Shown: positions 12,904 to 25,097 of the stretch, one piece after another
Layout: each line of letters starts with the position of its first letter
Numbering within the stretch: position 1 is the first letter of the stretch
Made by a program: the position numbers and the translations under genes
Assembly (NCBI GenBank): GCA_027186245.1
Contig: CP114498.1
Coordinates: forward strand, 3,727,501-3,791,500
DNA: 64,000 nucleotides
Source of the DNA: Coriaria nepalensis
Lineage: Eukaryota; Streptophyta; Magnoliopsida; Cucurbitales; Coriariaceae
Direction of reading: 5' to 3'
The notes under the pieces: generated by a model
What the model was told of the DNA's origin: nothing
Seen by the model: the letters and a program-made list of their open reading frames with translations, nothing else
Databases searched by the model: none

Positions 12904-15900
12904 ATGGAGGTATTGAAGGAAGATTTCTCGGATATAGAGATTGGGACCTCAGCGGAGTCGTTTCAGAGGTTTCTGGACTCGCAGAGAGACCTCTTTCACA
13001 GCCAGATAGATCAGATGCAGAGACTCGTCGTCACGCAGTGCAATCTCACCGGCGTTAATCCTCTATCCCAGGAAATGGTGCGTTTTTTTCTTTTTCTTTT
13101 TGTTTTCCTTAGATTTGCCCTCCGTTGGTTGCTGAGGGAAGGAGATGGCTGTCGGTTTGGTTAGTCTTTTTTCAATTGTATTTTCTTTCCGATAAATTGA
13201 GTTAAGTATGCAAAGCTCGAATCCTACAAAGCCTAGGCCTAAAATGAGCTACATGTTCGAAAAAATTGATGCTTTGTAGAGAGGTGTCATATAACTATTG
13301 TAATCTCTTGGTCATGCAGGCAGCTGGTGCGCTTTCCATCAAAATTGGTAAGCCTTTTTATTGGAAACTACGATTTGTGTTAGTCTTCTTAATTTGTAGG
13401 TTGACATGGTGTTCTTTTTTCTTTTCTTTTTTTAAGCTGCTATGAATGAATCTAGTAGTTGATCTTGTCCCTGTTGCAGGAAAAAGACCTAGAGATTTAC
13501 TCAACCCTAAGGCTGTGAAGTATATGCAATCCGTTTTTTCAATTAAAGATGCAATTAGCAAGAAGGAATCTCGAGAGATCAGCGCCCTATTTGGCGTTAC
13601 AGTGCCACAGGTTTGTTTTTTTTTCAGAGAACTCTTTAAAATGTGATTTCTGTTTTTATCTATACGTCTTGGTATGTGAACTTGATCCATACTAGTTGAA
13701 CTCACTTGTTTCTTTATTTAGTTATTGCTTACACGAATTTTACTATGATTTTAGGTTCGAGATTTTTTTGTCAGTCAACGTTCAAGAGTCAAAAGACAAA
13801 TCCGACTGGCAAGTGAGAAGTCGATCAGGTCCAATACATGTAAAGAATCGTGTGATGGGGTTGCTCCTAGCTCTGATCCTATAACATCTATTGACCCTGT
13901 TCCCTTGAACACTATTGGTCCGCCAAATGTTGAAGATGGACCATCTTGCTCAACACAGGATGATATTCCACCTGGCATAGATGACTTAGATAAACAATTT
14001 GTTCAGGAAATATTCACATTGATGCGCAAGGAAGAAACTTTTTCTGGCCGAGTGAAATTGATGGAGAGGATCTTGAGGATACAAAATCTTTCAGTTTTGT
14101 GTTGGTAATTATCAATTACTTAATAAACTTGAAAAGTTCTTTCATTATTTTTGTCTCCTTTACTTGATCCGTTATTCTCTTCTATGCATTTAGGTTTTTG
14201 ATGAAAGGAGGTGTTATGATTTTAGCGACATGGTTAAGTCAAGCTGCTGCGGAAGAGCAAACTAGCTTCCTTCAACTAATCCTCAAGGTATATCCACAGT
14301 TGATGCTTCTTAATCTACCAGGTAATAGCCTTGATTTGGAACGGTCTGTTACAATTGTTTCAGTTTATTTGTGCAGGTTCTCTGTCATTTACCTCTACAT
14401 AAAGCTCTTCCCATGCACATGTCAGTCATATTGCAAAGTGTCAACAAATTGCGATTTTACCGGATACAAGGTATTGTTTTATTGTGCTTTTCCACCTTTT
14501 CATAGATGAAACCCCCCCCCCCCCCCCCCTCCCCCCCCCTTCTCCTTCTCTAATTTAATCTTCAGCTCTTATCCACTTTATGAGAAAATTTTGATTCTCA
14601 TTTAATCTGATTTGAAGATCAGATGTATCAAACAGGGCCAGAATCTTGTTGTCAAGATGGAGCAAATTATTAGCAAGAACCCAAGCCTTGACAAAACCTA
14701 ATGGCATGAAACCCCTTACTGAAACTGATGCAATACTGAAGCAGAGGTAAGTACATATATTTCTATTTCCTGTACCTGCAAAACTTGCTGGATCTATTTC
14801 TTAGTTATTGGAACACTGGATGTCAGTATTGGTGAAATCATGCATGATGAGTCATGGCAGTCAAATATGGACAACCTGGTAAGCACATTTGAGATCAGAT
14901 GATAATTTGTTAAGAAGCTGGCTTATGTTGGGCGAGTTTTTAATATATGTTCCTTGCTGTACAGGAAGGCATTCTTTCCCTCTCTAATAGAAATTTAGGG
15001 AATTCCAGGTAAGCATAAACCTTCTGAAATACTTGCAGTTATTCTGGTAGTAGTAAATGTGCTGAAGGTTAGTCTCTTGTTCAGGAAATTGGAATCTTCG
15101 CAGATGCTGAAACTGTTGCCATCATCTTCTGATGACTTAAACAGGAAGAACATGTTTGGTGTGTCTTCGTCTCGTATCCTTAATATTGTACTTTCAAATT
15201 TTTGTTTTGTACTTTTTTTCTTTTATATACCTTTCATGTACAAGTTATGTGACCCTGCATGTTGCCACTCGTAGAGGAAAATATAAAAATAATGGTCAAA
15301 AGCATGTCAAAAGATAAGAATATGGTAATTTTGGAAATGGCTTCTACAAATTATAAATGATGTCCATTCAGTCTTCCTTATTTCCAGCCTCATCATATGG
15401 AAACTTACGGTTCAAAGTCTGAATGAATGGCTAGCCAGTTTATTGACTTCTAGATTAGCAAGTATTCATATCCTTAGCTGGTTACAGAAATCAGAGAACG
15501 CAGAAAGGTTCAGTTGGTAGAACAGCCAGGCCAGAGAGGTGCTGACAGAAGCCCTCCAGCCACTAGAGCGGCAACTGTAAGTCAAAGCCGTCCAATGTCT
15601 ACAGATGATATTCAGAAAGCAAAAATGCGAGCACAATATATGCAGAGCAAGTATGGAAAAAGTAGTTCATCTATTGGAAGTATGAAAGCAAATATTCAGC
15701 CTTCTAAGAAGCCTTTACCTACAGTGTCGAAAGTTCCTGATCAATCTAATACAGTGGAACCCGAAAAGCCATTGATACTCCCATCAAACAATACTAGCAC
15801 TGTAGAAGTTCTTCCTGAGCCAAAGATGCAAGTCAAACCAAAAGAGTCCCTGCAGGAGAAATGCAAGAGGATCCAGATTCAATGGCGGAGTCCTCCAGGT

Positions 15901-18299
15901 ACATTTGCTCTTAATCCATTGTTAGTTCTGTTATCTTGTTAAGAAGACATAATGGTCTAGACAGAGGGAGGGAGGGAGAGATATCATGTTAAATTCAATT
16001 GAAGTAAAGAAATATATATTTCTTTTTCTTTTTCTTTGGGGTTACTTTAGTAAAGAAATTATCTAACCAAATTCCATTTATTTTGAAGGAAATTCAATAG
16101 ACCTACAATTTCCGAAGCTGGCATTTTCTTTTTTGTATACCCTATTAGCTTTTCCTTCCCGTATATTGCCCGAGTTATTGTCAAATACAAAATTAAAAAA
16201 TATTTTTTCAAATTTAGTGAAATGAAGATAGTAGGACAATCTGGTTATTTGAGAGTTTATTGATATGTCCCTTTTATAGGTTCTCATATATAGATGGTAA
16301 AATTGCTCTGGACAGAGTATCTTGTTGGTAAGATATAATGATTTTTTAGATGATGACAAGATCCACTGCTTCCCATCGGACTTGTCATATGAATGAATTT
16401 ACTTCCTCTACATGGAGTGTAAAATACAATTCCTAACGTGTCTGGATACTTGATGGTACATATGTGGTAAAACACGCATCGACCTCCTCCTGTTTTTGAA
16501 AGAAAATATGACACTTTTTTTGTGGGGAATTATTCCTGACACTGAAATTAGTCATCTTCTGTTTACGTGACTCATTTTACTGCTCTATATCCCTCTATTT
16601 CCACCCTGCCTGTACATGTGGGAGGGTCGGTCGAAATGAGAAATTCTTCATTGGGTTTTATTCCACTTGAATCTGAAGCCTAATATATGATAAATTTTCC
16701 TGTGTAGTAAAAAAATATTTTAGTTGTAAAAGCAGCAAAATAAGGAAGTCCAAACAATTAGATTTCTCAAGTACATGTACTTAGGACCCAAGTTGATGCG
16801 TTTGCAACATCAGGAATTCTGGAACTGCAGTGGAATGTTTCAAAACTGACACAGAGCGGTCTGTAAGGTTTTGGACTTAATTGGCTCAGAAAGCAAATGG
16901 ACATTGAGAAATAAAAAAAAAAAATTAAAAAAAATTAAAAAACACGAGAACTAAGAACAAGAACTAAAAAATTGTTTGTGCAGCTAAGGTTTCATTGACA
17001 TTTATATCGTGATAATGTGCTTGGATATGGTGCTAATTTCAGGAAGTTATACTAATTCACTTGGCCTGCAAAATAATAACTACACTGTCCTGAGATAGAT
17101 AAGGGGGGAGAGATTGGCACAAAACAGTACCGCCTAAATGTTGTGTCCAAATGGATTAATCCCTTTGGTTGTAATGATGGGCACGATATCAAAGTGTATA
17201 TACGTGTGTGGTAGTGGTACTATGTCTTGAAATTTTGCAGACTCTTGAAATTTTTTATTTCATTCTATCACATTTATGCCTTATTCATATGCAGAAATAA
17301 AACTCAATGATCTCTGGAGGGTTGGTGATGGGGAGAACAGTAAAGAAGTTGAAGGCCAGAAAAACAGAATCAGGCGAGAGAAAGAGACTTTTTATCAAAC
17401 GCTGGTTGAAATACCATCTAATCCCAAGGGACCATGGGATCTAGAGATGGACTATGATGATTCATTGACCCCAGAAATCCCTACCGAACAATTACCAGAT
17501 ACTGATAATTGCACAATAGAAACGCAACCAGAGGTTACGATCCATAATCAAGGAGGAAATAATGCTGTTTCCTCATTACCAGTCTCTTCTCAAAACGTTG
17601 CCCTGGGTATGGCTGAGCCTGATCTTGAGTTGCTTGCTGTACTGCTTAAGAACCCAGAACTGGTTTTTGCACTTACATCTGGTCAGGCTGATAATTTGTC
17701 AAGCGAGGATATGGTAAAATTGCTTGATTTGATTAAGGCTGGAGGGCCTGGTTTGATGGGTGGTGGTGCTAGTTCGAATGGGTTAGGCAGCAGCAAAGTG
17801 GAGAAGGTTGAAGTGTCTCTTCCGTCTCCAACTCCGTCGAGTAATCCCGGAACGGTGCGTGGCCAAAATTTATGCAAAAATATTACCGATGTCTTTATCC
17901 ATGAGAATAAAAGATTGGAGATCAATTATCATCCTCTTTTCTTTTCTTTTCATACTAAACAAAGGCCCAATTCTGGTAAAAGTACATAGCATATACTGAA
18001 CGCCAGTAGATTGCTAAAATACGTAGCAATTAGAGGTTTTATGACAAACGCTAGGATTGGGGATCCTCCTTTGCTGTCTAAGAATATGTCATCCATGCAA
18101 TAATCCACTCTGAGGATGCATCTGGCTTATTAGAGTTTGAAATCGTAGTTTTGACCAAATTGGAGTTATCTTGAGTTCAAACTGAACTCTAAGATCAAAC
18201 TGGAGTTCCAAACTCCAGAAGAAACGGAATCTTCCTTGGCTTAGTATTTGGACCACCCTAGATATTCTTCATAAAAACAATTATCTTTCATATATGTTT

Positions 18300-18331
<32 letters not shown>

Positions 18332-19113
18332 TATAGAAAAAAAAAAGTTTAATTTACTGGAAATGCTAAGAAGAGAGTAATAATAATAATTACGTCACAA
18401 TTATGATTGTTTTCTACCAGTCCTATTTTATTTTATTGCAATTCTACTAACATTGCTCTTTTTTGTTTCCTTTTTTTTTTTTTTCAACTTAGCGGAGCGC
18501 ATGGAAACCACAAGCAGTAAGGAATCCATTTTCACAGCAAAGAGCAATGGCCGACGGATTTTCCCAACATTCCACAAGACTGCCACCTCAGATTCCATCT
18601 GGCATCCTGGACCCACATACCTTAATCTCCTCCTTGCACCAAACGTCTTATACAAACACCACCATTAGATATTCACCCGTTATTAACTCGCCATTAGCAA
18701 GTAATACTAAACCACTGTCTATGGCATCATCATCTAATAATTTACAACAAGAGAGAGCATCCGCTTCATACTTCCCGACACAGAATGTACAACGACAGCC
18801 CGAACTGTCATCTGATTCTTGGAGGAATGCTACTAGTTATCCTAATCGGGCTGTTGAAAATAGCTATTATAGTTCAGTAGTAGCTGTTGGGTCACAGCAG
18901 CCTCATTTGCATCAAGGTGGTCCATCTTCTGAGGGAAATGGTAAATATATGGGGGATGATGTATACGAGTCGTGGAGTCCCGGAAATAATAGTTCGGCAA
19001 GAGCTAGTTGGAATTTTCTGGAACATAGAATGAATCCCGGACGGAGTAATAGGCTGCCTGATCGAGAGAGACAGTGGTATGGGGATGAAAGCAGATATGA
19101 AGATAGAAGGTAG
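12904..19113 (+). CDS. LD: Homeobox protein LUMINIDEPENDENS, 13 exons, about 923 aa
   Basis: Homologue of Arabidopsis LD, a nuclear homeodomain protein of the autonomous flowering pathway. Exons: 12904-13077, 13320-13347 (28-nt micro-exon), 13480-13610, 13755-14104, 14194-14287, 14377-14470, 14623-14746, 14827-14878, 14965-15008, 15085-15173, 15488-15898, 17295-17854, 18493-19113; all are GT-AG and keep frame, giving close to the Arabidopsis length (about 950). The divergent homeodomain covers about residues 67-125, ending VRDFFVSQRSRVKRQIR, in which the usual WF-NRR core is altered as in LD. A TFIIS-N-like helical region follows at about 185-310 (LMERILRIQNLSVLCWFL, ILATWLSQAA, VLCHLPLHKALPMHMSVI). 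RERRKVQLVEQPGQ is a family hallmark at the start of exon 11. The C-terminus is Ser/Asn/Gln-rich. ATG 12904 opens the conserved MEVLKEDFSDIEIGTS. Outside Brassicaceae the FLC-based role is not established. Confidence 0.96.
14512..14539 (+). repeat. Poly-C tract in LUMINIDEPENDENS intron 6
   Basis: Eighteen C residues (14512-14529), one T, then nine C residues (14531-14539), followed by a pyrimidine tract. It lies between exons 6 and 7. Long C homopolymers are rare in AT-rich plant introns; the exact length may be uncertain because such runs sequence poorly. Confidence 0.9.
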
Positions 19114-20186
19114 GGCCGGGCTGGGCTGGGGCCGATAAGAGTTAGAATGAAGATCTTCTTGGTTCTTTTATTTTATTTGATTCATTGGACGAGCAGAGTA
19201 TGAAATAGTAGAGGACTGTTGAGATATTAAAACATAAAAATGAAAAAGAAAGAAGAATCTACAAAAGGTTGTACTATTTGTAATCAGCATCCTCATCACC
19301 TGACTGAACTAAAAAGGACATTGGCTGAGTGTTATTGTGGGCTTTGGATTAATACAATTGCGGTGTGTAACATTGACGGCCATAACAACAACCCCAGGAA
19401 ACATTGACGGCCATAAGAATGTGATAGGATTATAAATAAATCTACAATTTTCCAACAAATTTAAAAGAGATAGGAAATCTATTCATCCACTTGTTATGAT
19501 CATATCATTCTTTAAAATTTGAGATTTACTTAAGAATATAATATTTAATATTTTTACTTCGAAAAATAAACCCCTAAATATTATAATTAATCAAAACATA
19601 TTTTTCTCATGAACAAAACCCATAAAATTTAGTATAAATATCTAAACTAATAATATCAAAAGATAAGATTTCATCAAAATTACCATAGCTGTCTGCTTCT
19701 TCAACTTTTTCGTAATGTTTTATTGTTCATCATTGACTTCTCTAATAAGATTTTGGGAGTGAAATAGATGAGATAAAGAAAGACAATAAGTTATTATTAG
19801 ACCTAAAAGCTCAAACACCGAAAAAACTTTTTAGGGAAAAATAAAATATTTTTAAAGTGAAAGTAGTCCCAAAAAGATGGAAATGGTCAAATTAATGACC
19901 CTCATTTCTATTCCATTTTAAACTTCACATTTATTTCTATTTCATTCTTAATAATTAATGAGACTCTTAAGTAATATAAAATATTGAAAGTTCATACTTC
20001 CTAAATCCATCGTTCTGAATGAGTTAAGAGACTTTCAAATTCATTGTCTCAACTAATAACTATGGAAAAAAAAAGAAAAACATACTACTTTACATGCATT
20101 ATATATATATATATATATATATATATTGATATATATATATATTTATAAAAAGTCTCCTCTTTTTCTCTTATATTCTTCATAATCAA
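19114..20186. other. Intergenic region between convergent LD and IDD genes
   Basis: AT-rich DNA holding the presumed 3' UTRs of both convergent genes. An (AT)n microsatellite runs from about 20100 to 20127, with a second short one at 20132-20142. The word TTGACGGCCATAA occurs twice (about 19373 and 19405), a small direct duplication. No gene is visible. Confidence 0.5.
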
Positions 20187-23065
20187 TCATACCTCCCACA
20201 TGGATTCATCAATAGCAGAAGAATGGCCATGTGAAACCTGTTGCTGAAAAGGATTCATATTAGTCGGCAATCTTTCGGCCTCTTGATCATGATGATGATC
20301 ATCAATCAAATTATTCCCATGGCATGCCCTCAAACCTCCTCCACCTTCCCCTAACAAATCAAGAGTCAATGACTCATGACTCCCTCTTGTACCACCGTTA
20401 TTACTCCCTTCAAACCTTGAAAACCACCTTAAATTACTCGAACTTGTGGTATCATCCTCTAATTGATCTTCTTCTGTCACATTTTTCAAGCACACACCAA
20501 GAAGATTTTGATTATTTGGATTCGGATGATGATCGTGACTTCCCCTCATCATCATCATTTGACTAAAAATCCCCATATCCATCATTGGGCTACTTTGAAT
20601 CATGATCCCCTCCATGTTTGATTGAAAATGACTATGATCATGATATGAATTAGTGCTCATATTTTTATGCATGGTAGCAACATTATTACTACTACTACTA
20701 TTATTGTTATTGTTATTATTAGCTCTATAATCAGAACCTGCCATGCTACTCACGAAGCTCTTCTGTGCCATCATGGGTGAGTTTATAGTACCATTACTAG
20801 CCGTGGCAGCCCCCATCTGAGCTGCTTTCTGTAACAAACCTGTGGCGGACATGGGGATTGATGACATGGGTGATGATGAGACTTGACACCCATTTTTGCT
20901 ATCATGAAGGAGAGTACTAAAAGTAGTACTAGAGCTTAGTTGGAATAAATTCTTATTATTACTATTATTATTCTTCCCTCCAATACTTGTACTAGTAGTA
21001 CTAGTACTAGTACTAGTGCTCATGTTCATGGGCTTAAATGGGATTGGGACAAATTCTTGAGAGAGGGATTTTAGTGGGTTGACTCTAGATTCATGATGAA
21101 AGGTACTAGAGGTGTTCATGTTGTTGTTGATCATGAGTGGATGATGATCCGATATGATTGGAAGGGGTGTGTTAATGGAGATAGAGGGGATGAAATCTGG
21201 GATTTTATGATGATGATGTTGGTGATTATGATCATGATGAGATGTGATTGGTGAGTTTGATGATAATGGTGAGGATCTATTAACTGCACTACTATTCATG
21301 TGTACTTTCTCGTTTTCTTCTGCTAATGCATCACAAAAAGCTCTGTGGGTGATAAAGCTATCTCTCCTGCATGCAAAAAGATACTATTTGTGAGAGAGAG
21401 AGAGAGACGTGAATTTAGTGATATGAGTAGCTAAAAAGTATTGTTAAAAGAAGGGCTATGGTTAAAACAAAAAGGTATAATAGAGGTGGAAAGTGAAACA
21501 AAGAATATGCTTAATGTGTCTGCCATTGTCATATATTAATCTAAGAACGACAATTTGTGTGTACTTTAGCTAGCTTGGATCCACTAACAACAAGACATGT
21601 TTGTGTATATAAAGAGGGAGATTCAAATGGAATTATTGTCTTTGCATGCCCTAATTCATATACATACATAGTCCTTTCAATCTGTATTGTTTAAGATTAT
21701 TGACCCTCGTCTTAGAATCAATACACCATGTCAATGAGATGTGAAACTAGCATGCATTTAGTTTGAATCAAGAATATAAGCTATATATATATACATATAT
21801 ATGTAATTACCTGGCAAAGATAGTACCACAATCACATTTATACTCTCTAGTGCCACAAGTCTTCTGATGAGCCTTCCAATCCGATCGAACAGCATACTTC
21901 TTAGAACACTGATCACATTTCCATTTCTTCTCACCATGCTTTCTGCTGAAATGCTTCTTTATACCAGTAAGATCCCCCAAGGCCCGCCCCGGATTGTGAT
22001 GAACACATGTTGGCTCGGGACAAATGTAAACCCTCTTCCTCACTTCCGTGCTTATTCTTTGCCTAAGCTTCCATGGCAGATTGTGTCCTCTTCTATGTAA
22101 CTGTAAATTCTGGTCCCTTTGAAATCCTTTGTTGCATATTTCACACACAAACCGGTTCGTTGCCATTAGTGTCGTTGGCGATAGCGCTATCACGTCTGCA
22201 TTCGGATCTATCAAGTACATATCATGTACACAACAAAAAACTTATAATTAGAAGATTAGACATTGTATATAGTTGATTATTCATGTTAAATTAATTTTTC
22301 CGCCCCGTTTTTATTATTAATGGGGGTTAGTTTTCAAATGAATTAATAGTTTATAATATACTTGAAATGTACGGCATCAAATTTTTTTGTTCGTATATCT
22401 ACATAGGCACGATCACTTACATAAGTTTAAGTTTATTTCATGACGCCATAACACGTAAAAAGTTGAGACAAAAAGTAGAAAATCTCAAACTACATCTAAC
22501 AAAACAGTAGTCTGTGATCAATTATTTCGATCTCAAAGCAATAATTGAACTTTTCAAACACAATAATTCAAAAAAAAAAAAAAAACAACCTTTTTTTTTT
22601 CTTTTTTCTTTCTTTCTTTCTTTTTTTTTCCCTGTTTCTTTGACTGATAATTAAACCCACCTAAATTTTCTCTAAAGAACTTGATCGTCTTAACTCGTGC
22701 TGTGATCCATTAGTGTTTAGTATAATCAGGCACTAAGTACTCTTATAAATAAGAAAAAGAGAATTATGAGATAATTAAATGATAAGGTAAGCTTGAAATT
22801 TGCCTGGAGTTCCTGGAAGATTCCTCTTCTTCTTAGTAAGAGGTTGCTGCTGTTGTTGTTGAGAGGAAGAATCATTGCTATTACTGAGACCAGCAGAAGC
22901 AGAATTACTATTAAGCGCTGAGCTAAGATTTGAAGCATGAAGTTGGTCTTGATTTTTCCGATCTTGTATTTGAAAAACTGAAGCTTCTTCTTCTTCTTCT
23001 CCTCCTCCTGCTGCTGCTGATGAAGAGAAGCTATCTTCTTGATTATCACCTGTGATGCTTGACAT
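20187..23065 (-). CDS. INDETERMINATE-domain C2H2 zinc-finger transcription factor, 3 exons, about 612 aa
   Basis: A plant IDD transcription factor; family members bind DNA and partner with GRAS proteins such as DELLA or SCARECROW. Exons on the minus strand: 23065-22804, 22207-21811, 21366-20187. The ID domain starts with KKKRNLPGTPDPNADVIALS at the exon 1/2 join. Four fingers follow: FVCEICNKGFQRDQNLQLHR, a long one beginning YICPEPTCVHHNPGRALGDL, one beginning WKCDQCSKKYAVRSDWKAHQ, and the CCHC-type finger YKCDCGTIFARRDSFITHRA, split by intron 2. The C-terminal half is Asn/Ser/His-rich with the family motifs MSATGLLQKAAQMGA and SLTLDLLGEGG. Start ATG 23063-23065 opens an acidic low-complexity N-terminus. 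The first intron seems to use a GC donor (CCAG|GCAAAT) because the frame and conserved join require it. The exact IDD subgroup is not resolved. Confidence 0.95.
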
Positions 23066-24934
23066 CTTTCAAGGAAGAAGCTAAGGGAATAGAGAGAGAG
23101 ATAGAGGAAGGGAGAGAGATTGGAAAGGAGATAGTACTTGATGATGAGGAGGATTAATATAAATTTGCAAGTAGAAGTAATTTGTCTTTGTGTTAAAAGG
23201 GATGTTTGGTTTTTTATTTATTAATTAAGTGAGCACAAAATGAGGAATCTAGTATAAAATGGGGTTGATCTACAGGAGCACAAAGAGATGTATATATATA
23301 TATAAAAACCAGGTTGGGGGTTGATTTCTATCTGTTTTTTTTTGTTTTTTTTTTGTTTTGGTGAAGAGAGTTACTAAGGCTAATCGTTGGGACCCCGGAC
23401 CTTGTCTTCTTTTTGGCCTTTATATATCATTTATATATACATATTTATTTTTATTTTTATTTTTTGTTTCTTTTATAAAGGAATTTTCAGGGAGTAAATT
23501 CAAGGGCCTAAGAAAATAGTAATACACTTTTTAAAAAAAATGTGTTTACACTCTTTTTGTTTCTCCCCACCTTTTTATGGAGAAATTCTTCTATGAATTT
23601 GATAGGAATTTTTCCTAAATCAAATTAATGGGTAATGTACAAGTGAAAAGAGAAGCGATGTTTCGATTGAGAAAATAGTAAAAATACCCCATAAATGAGA
23701 GTTTTGACTGGCCTGGTATAAAAATAAATAAAAATCATAGACTCTATGCAAGTATTTTTCTTTTTATGTATTAAATTTTATTTTTTATTTTTATTGGGTA
23801 TTAGACTTATTGGGTCTTAATGAAAGTACTATCATTGAGCCATTATATCTTATTTTCCGGTGGTTCCGAACTAATATTAGTCTATCAATAAAAATATATT
23901 ACATCAGTTAAAATATATGAATAGACAATTATTCTAAAATATATAATGAAGGGGAGTTAAGAAAGATATTTAGGGTGAGTAGTATATATATATATATATG
24001 ATTCGTAATTTATATGTAATATATTAACACAAAAAATTTTCAATGAATGAATAACAAAAGTAGAATAAAAAAAAAAGGAAACAAGGAATAATAAAAGTAA
24101 GATTTAAACCACAATCGTTAAAATTAATGCTTAAATTTAGCATATTTTTCACTAAGTTATCATAATTCTTTATAATATTTACTCCAAATATATATAATTA
24201 ACCTATTAAAGTGGGTTATTTTTTGGTGAAAGTTAGAGGCAGAGGTAAAGGGTGACAAGTTGAGGGTGAATGGTGCCAACCCATGCCACCCCCCGCCCGC
24301 TCTCGCTCCACTGCTGAGTATAATATTCTTTTATTGGTGAACGAAGATATAACTTCCATGACTCATTGGCAGGAATCCTCTCTTAGAACATTTCATATTA
24401 AACCTCTTTAGAACTTTATATATGTATGTCGACTAATTCAAGACCCTAAAGATTGAATTTTTCATCGTTCGACCTAAAAGTCGAACCTTTATATCATAAC
24501 CCAATAATTAAACATTAGAACTTTACATGCTAATGATATTTGGGGGATATATGTGTATTTGTTTTACCTTAAAATCATGTCAATGAGTCATCTCAAGCCA
24601 AAGAATCATATGAAGGCGAGTCGAATGATATGATTTTGAGGTAAAACAAATGCACACTTTCCTTCAATAGATCATTTCCAAGTTATGCACGAAAATCGTG
24701 TTTGAAGTGTGAAAATAGAATTCGTTCGAATTGTTTTCAAATAGTTTATTAACTTGAATGGACCTATTGACATAAGCTAAATTCAAAATCACCGGATGGC
24801 TCTGATTTATATGAGAAGTAATTTCATTTTTTGTACATGCTAAGCTAGGAATAGGAAATGATACTTTAAATAAGTTTAAAATTAAAGATATCATCATAAC
24901 TCTACAAACTTATATTGAACTTAAATTGAAGGTT
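23066..24934. other. Upstream region of the IDD gene and intergenic DNA
   Basis: Next to the IDD start is a GA/CT-rich leader (23089-23120 on the plus strand). The rest is AT-rich with short (AT)n runs at about 23290-23303 and 23985-23998. I see no gene. Confidence 0.5.
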
Positions 24935-25097
24935 TGTTAGTATTTAGAGAGAGAAAGAAGTTAATGAGAATGAAAATGATGATTTTCATTAACTCATAAT
25001 GATTGTAGAAGCTAATTACATTCAAATAACTAACTTCCTAACTAATTGAGCTAAGTTGGATAATTAGTAACTAATTGTTAACTATCTATAACTAACA
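24935..25097 (-). repeat. Putative 3' LTR of the minus-strand copia remnant
   Basis: On the plus strand the segment runs from TGTTAG (24935) to CTAACA (25097), that is TG...CA with 6-bp inverted ends, 163 bp long. The adjacent right flank, read on the minus strand, is the purine tract AGCTTAAGGAGGAA, as expected for a polypurine tract just before a 3' LTR. No partner LTR was found. Confidence 0.7.

Noticed and set aside
20324..20566. 80-codon plus-strand ORF over IDD exon 3
   Set aside because: Antisense shadow of the IDD coding sequence.
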